6,150 nucleotides of DNA, taken from assembly GCA_023435805.1 (NCBI GenBank), contig JAEZMC010000352.1, positions 1-6,150 on the forward strand, given 5' to 3'. Source of the stretch: Bacillota bacterium. Its GTDB lineage: Bacteria; Bacillota; Clostridia; Acetivibrionales; DTU013. Positions 5,247 to 6,150 of this stretch are shown in pieces (position 1 is the stretch's first letter; each line of letters opens with the position of its first letter). Under the pieces are notes generated by a model. That model had not been told where the DNA came from. It did not search any database and was given only the letters and a program-made list of their open reading frames with translations. The position numbers and the translations under genes are program-made.

Positions 5247-6150
5247 GTGAAGCTATTTTTTTGTTCCGTTAGTTTCAATAAAAAAACCAGATGTAAAAAC
5301 GACCCTGCAAAGAAAAAAACCGGGGCGGGATTCCGAACGCTGACAGGGCGGCTGTTCAAAGGAATGCTGCCGTTTCTGCTGATGGCTGTAATGTTGCTGG
5401 GATGCAGCTCCCTATCCGGACTCAACGGCGGGGACAACGGGGGGGACGGTTCTGCCCGGATGCCTGAGGCTGCCATTCCTGACAACGGCGGGGACGGTTC
5501 TGCCCGGATGCCGAAGACGGTCATTCCTGAAGCGGAGGCACCGCAACCCGGCTTGCCTGAGGCTGCCAATCCCCGAAGGACCATACCGGACCCGGCAGTA
5601 CAGGAATATACCAACCCTCATAGCTTCACGCCGGATGCCGCAAACAATGCGGAAAAAAGAACCATAGCGAAGAATGTATACCTGGGCGGGCTCAATATCG
5701 GAGGAATGTCTGAAGCCCAGCTTACAGAGAGATTGAAGCAGATTGCCGCAAAAAACGATACTGCAATGATGAATGCGGACTATGATAAAAAAACCTGGGC
5801 GGTGAAAAAGGAAAGAACAGGCGTCAAGCTCGACATCGTCCGTATGACCAATGAGGCCCTGGCTGCCGGGGAAGGTGCAAGAGTCGAATATACCTATCTG
5901 AATATCAAGCCGGAAATCACCTCAAACCAGCTGAAAAATCAGATTAAGCAGATTGCTGGATTTTCTACGCCTCTGCTCGACCGAAGCAGATCCAGGGTTA
6001 AGAATATCCGTCTGGCAGCCTCAAAAATCAACTATAAGATCATTCCGCCGGGCGGGGAATTTTCCTTCAATCGCGCCACAGGCAGAAGAACGGTAAAACA
6101 GGGATACGAATACGCCACCGTTATTGTGAATACACCGCAGGGGCCGACTC
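5247..6150 (+). CDS. VanW-family lipoprotein with YoaR-like region (partial, 3' end missing)
   Basis: The frame is open from GTG at 5247 to the window edge (301 complete codons plus one base). The N-terminus is long and basic (residues 1-40), followed by a hydrophobic core and a lipobox LLGC, with Cys53 as the probable lipidated residue. Residues about 58-115 are a Gly/Asp/Pro/Ala-rich linker with 16-residue repeats. KNVYLGGLNIGGMSEAQL (142-159) is typical of the region preceding VanW in YoaR-like proteins (PG_binding_4 type). The VanW domain begins near residue 250, with IPPGGEFSFNRATGRRT (266-282). VanW proteins are cell-envelope proteins of unsettled function, first noted in vanB glycopeptide-resistance clusters; most, probably including this one, are unrelated to resistance. 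An ATG at codon 40 would remove all basic n-region residues and has poor Shine-Dalgarno spacing, so GTG is preferred. Confidence 0.82.
   Translation, partial: MKLFFCSVSFNKKTRCKNDPAKKKTGAGFRTLTGRLFKGMLPFLLMAVMLLGCSSLSGLNGGDNGGDGSARMPEAAIPDNGGDGSARMPKTVIPEAEAPQPGLPEAANPRRTIPDPAVQEYTNPHSFTPDAANNAEKRTIAKNVYLGGLNIGGMSEAQLTERLKQIAAKNDTAMMNADYDKKTWAVKKERTGVKLDIVRMTNEALAAGEGARVEYTYLNIKPEITSNQLKNQIKQIAGFSTPLLDRSRSRVKNIRLAASKINYKIIPPGGEFSFNRATGRRTVKQGYEYATVIVNTPQGPT
5433..5528 (+). repeat. Two-copy 48-bp tandem repeat in the lipoprotein linker
   Basis: Copy 1 (5433-5480) and copy 2 (5481-5528) are adjacent. The first 32 bases of each are identical except for one G/C difference at the ninth base, and the rest is more diverged. 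They encode DNGGDGSARMPEAAIP and DNGGDGSARMPKTVIP. Related fragments flank the pair: CAACGGCGGGGAC at 5423-5435 matches 5483-5495, and TGCCTGAGGCTGCCA at 5461-5475 recurs at 5554-5568. This indicates fairly recent slippage or duplication in a flexible linker. Confidence 0.85.

Noticed and set aside
5433..5528. Possible CRISPR-like repeat pair
   Set aside because: There are only two adjacent copies with no unique spacers of regular length, inside a coding frame. It is a tandem coding repeat.
5243..5614. Minus-strand frame with Pro/Ser-rich repeats opposite the lipoprotein gene
   Set aside because: Its repeats are only the reverse reading of the 48-bp tandem repeat. The plus-strand frame continues into a genuine VanW domain.
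5247..6150. Glycopeptide resistance determinant, because of the VanW domain
   Set aside because: No vanH, vanA/B-type ligase, vanX or vanS/R gene is present. VanW domains are widespread in envelope proteins of Clostridia without resistance.

Overview
The window looks like chromosomal DNA from a Gram-positive, low-to-mid GC bacterium of the Bacillota, most likely class Clostridia. The reasons are strong purine-rich Shine-Dalgarno sites, densely overlapping genes, GTG and TTG starts, an ECF sigma factor with a zinc-binding anti-sigma partner, and a VanW-family lipoprotein. No genus can be fixed from the sequence alone. All supported genes lie on the + strand, and no mobile element, tRNA, rRNA or CRISPR array is visible.

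Left part (1-3009): the window opens inside the last codons of rpsI (ribosomal protein S9), followed by a hairpin that looks like a terminator. Then comes a tightly packed block: a metal-dependent amidohydrolase, tsaE, tsaB and rimI. Three of the junctions overlap (ATGA, about 20 bp, ATGA). TsaE and TsaB belong to the machinery that makes the t6A37 modification of ANN-decoding tRNAs. RimI is a GNAT N-acetyltransferase that commonly neighbours them. TsaD, the catalytic subunit, is not in the window. The amidohydrolase is translationally coupled to tsaE, but its substrate cannot be read from the sequence.

Middle part (3010-5136): after a 101-bp AT-rich gap with a good promoter candidate comes a three-gene operon joined by 4-bp stop/start overlaps. 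It encodes an ECF-type sigma factor, a membrane anti-sigma factor with a zinc-binding anti-sigma (ZAS) motif, and a secreted/membrane protein. That third protein carries about five bactofilin-like beta repeats followed by several transmembrane segments. The arrangement suggests an envelope-sensing module whose third gene is a target or a co-regulator.

Right part (5137-6150): a 110-bp AT-rich gap leads to a gene cut by the window end. It encodes a putative lipoprotein with a long basic N-terminus, a Gly/Asp/Pro-rich linker built from 48-bp tandem repeats, a YoaR-type region and the start of a VanW domain.

Most of the content is ordinary housekeeping. The least explained items are the sigma/anti-sigma/beta-repeat membrane protein operon, the repeat-built linker of the VanW lipoprotein, and the amidohydrolase locked to the t6A genes.
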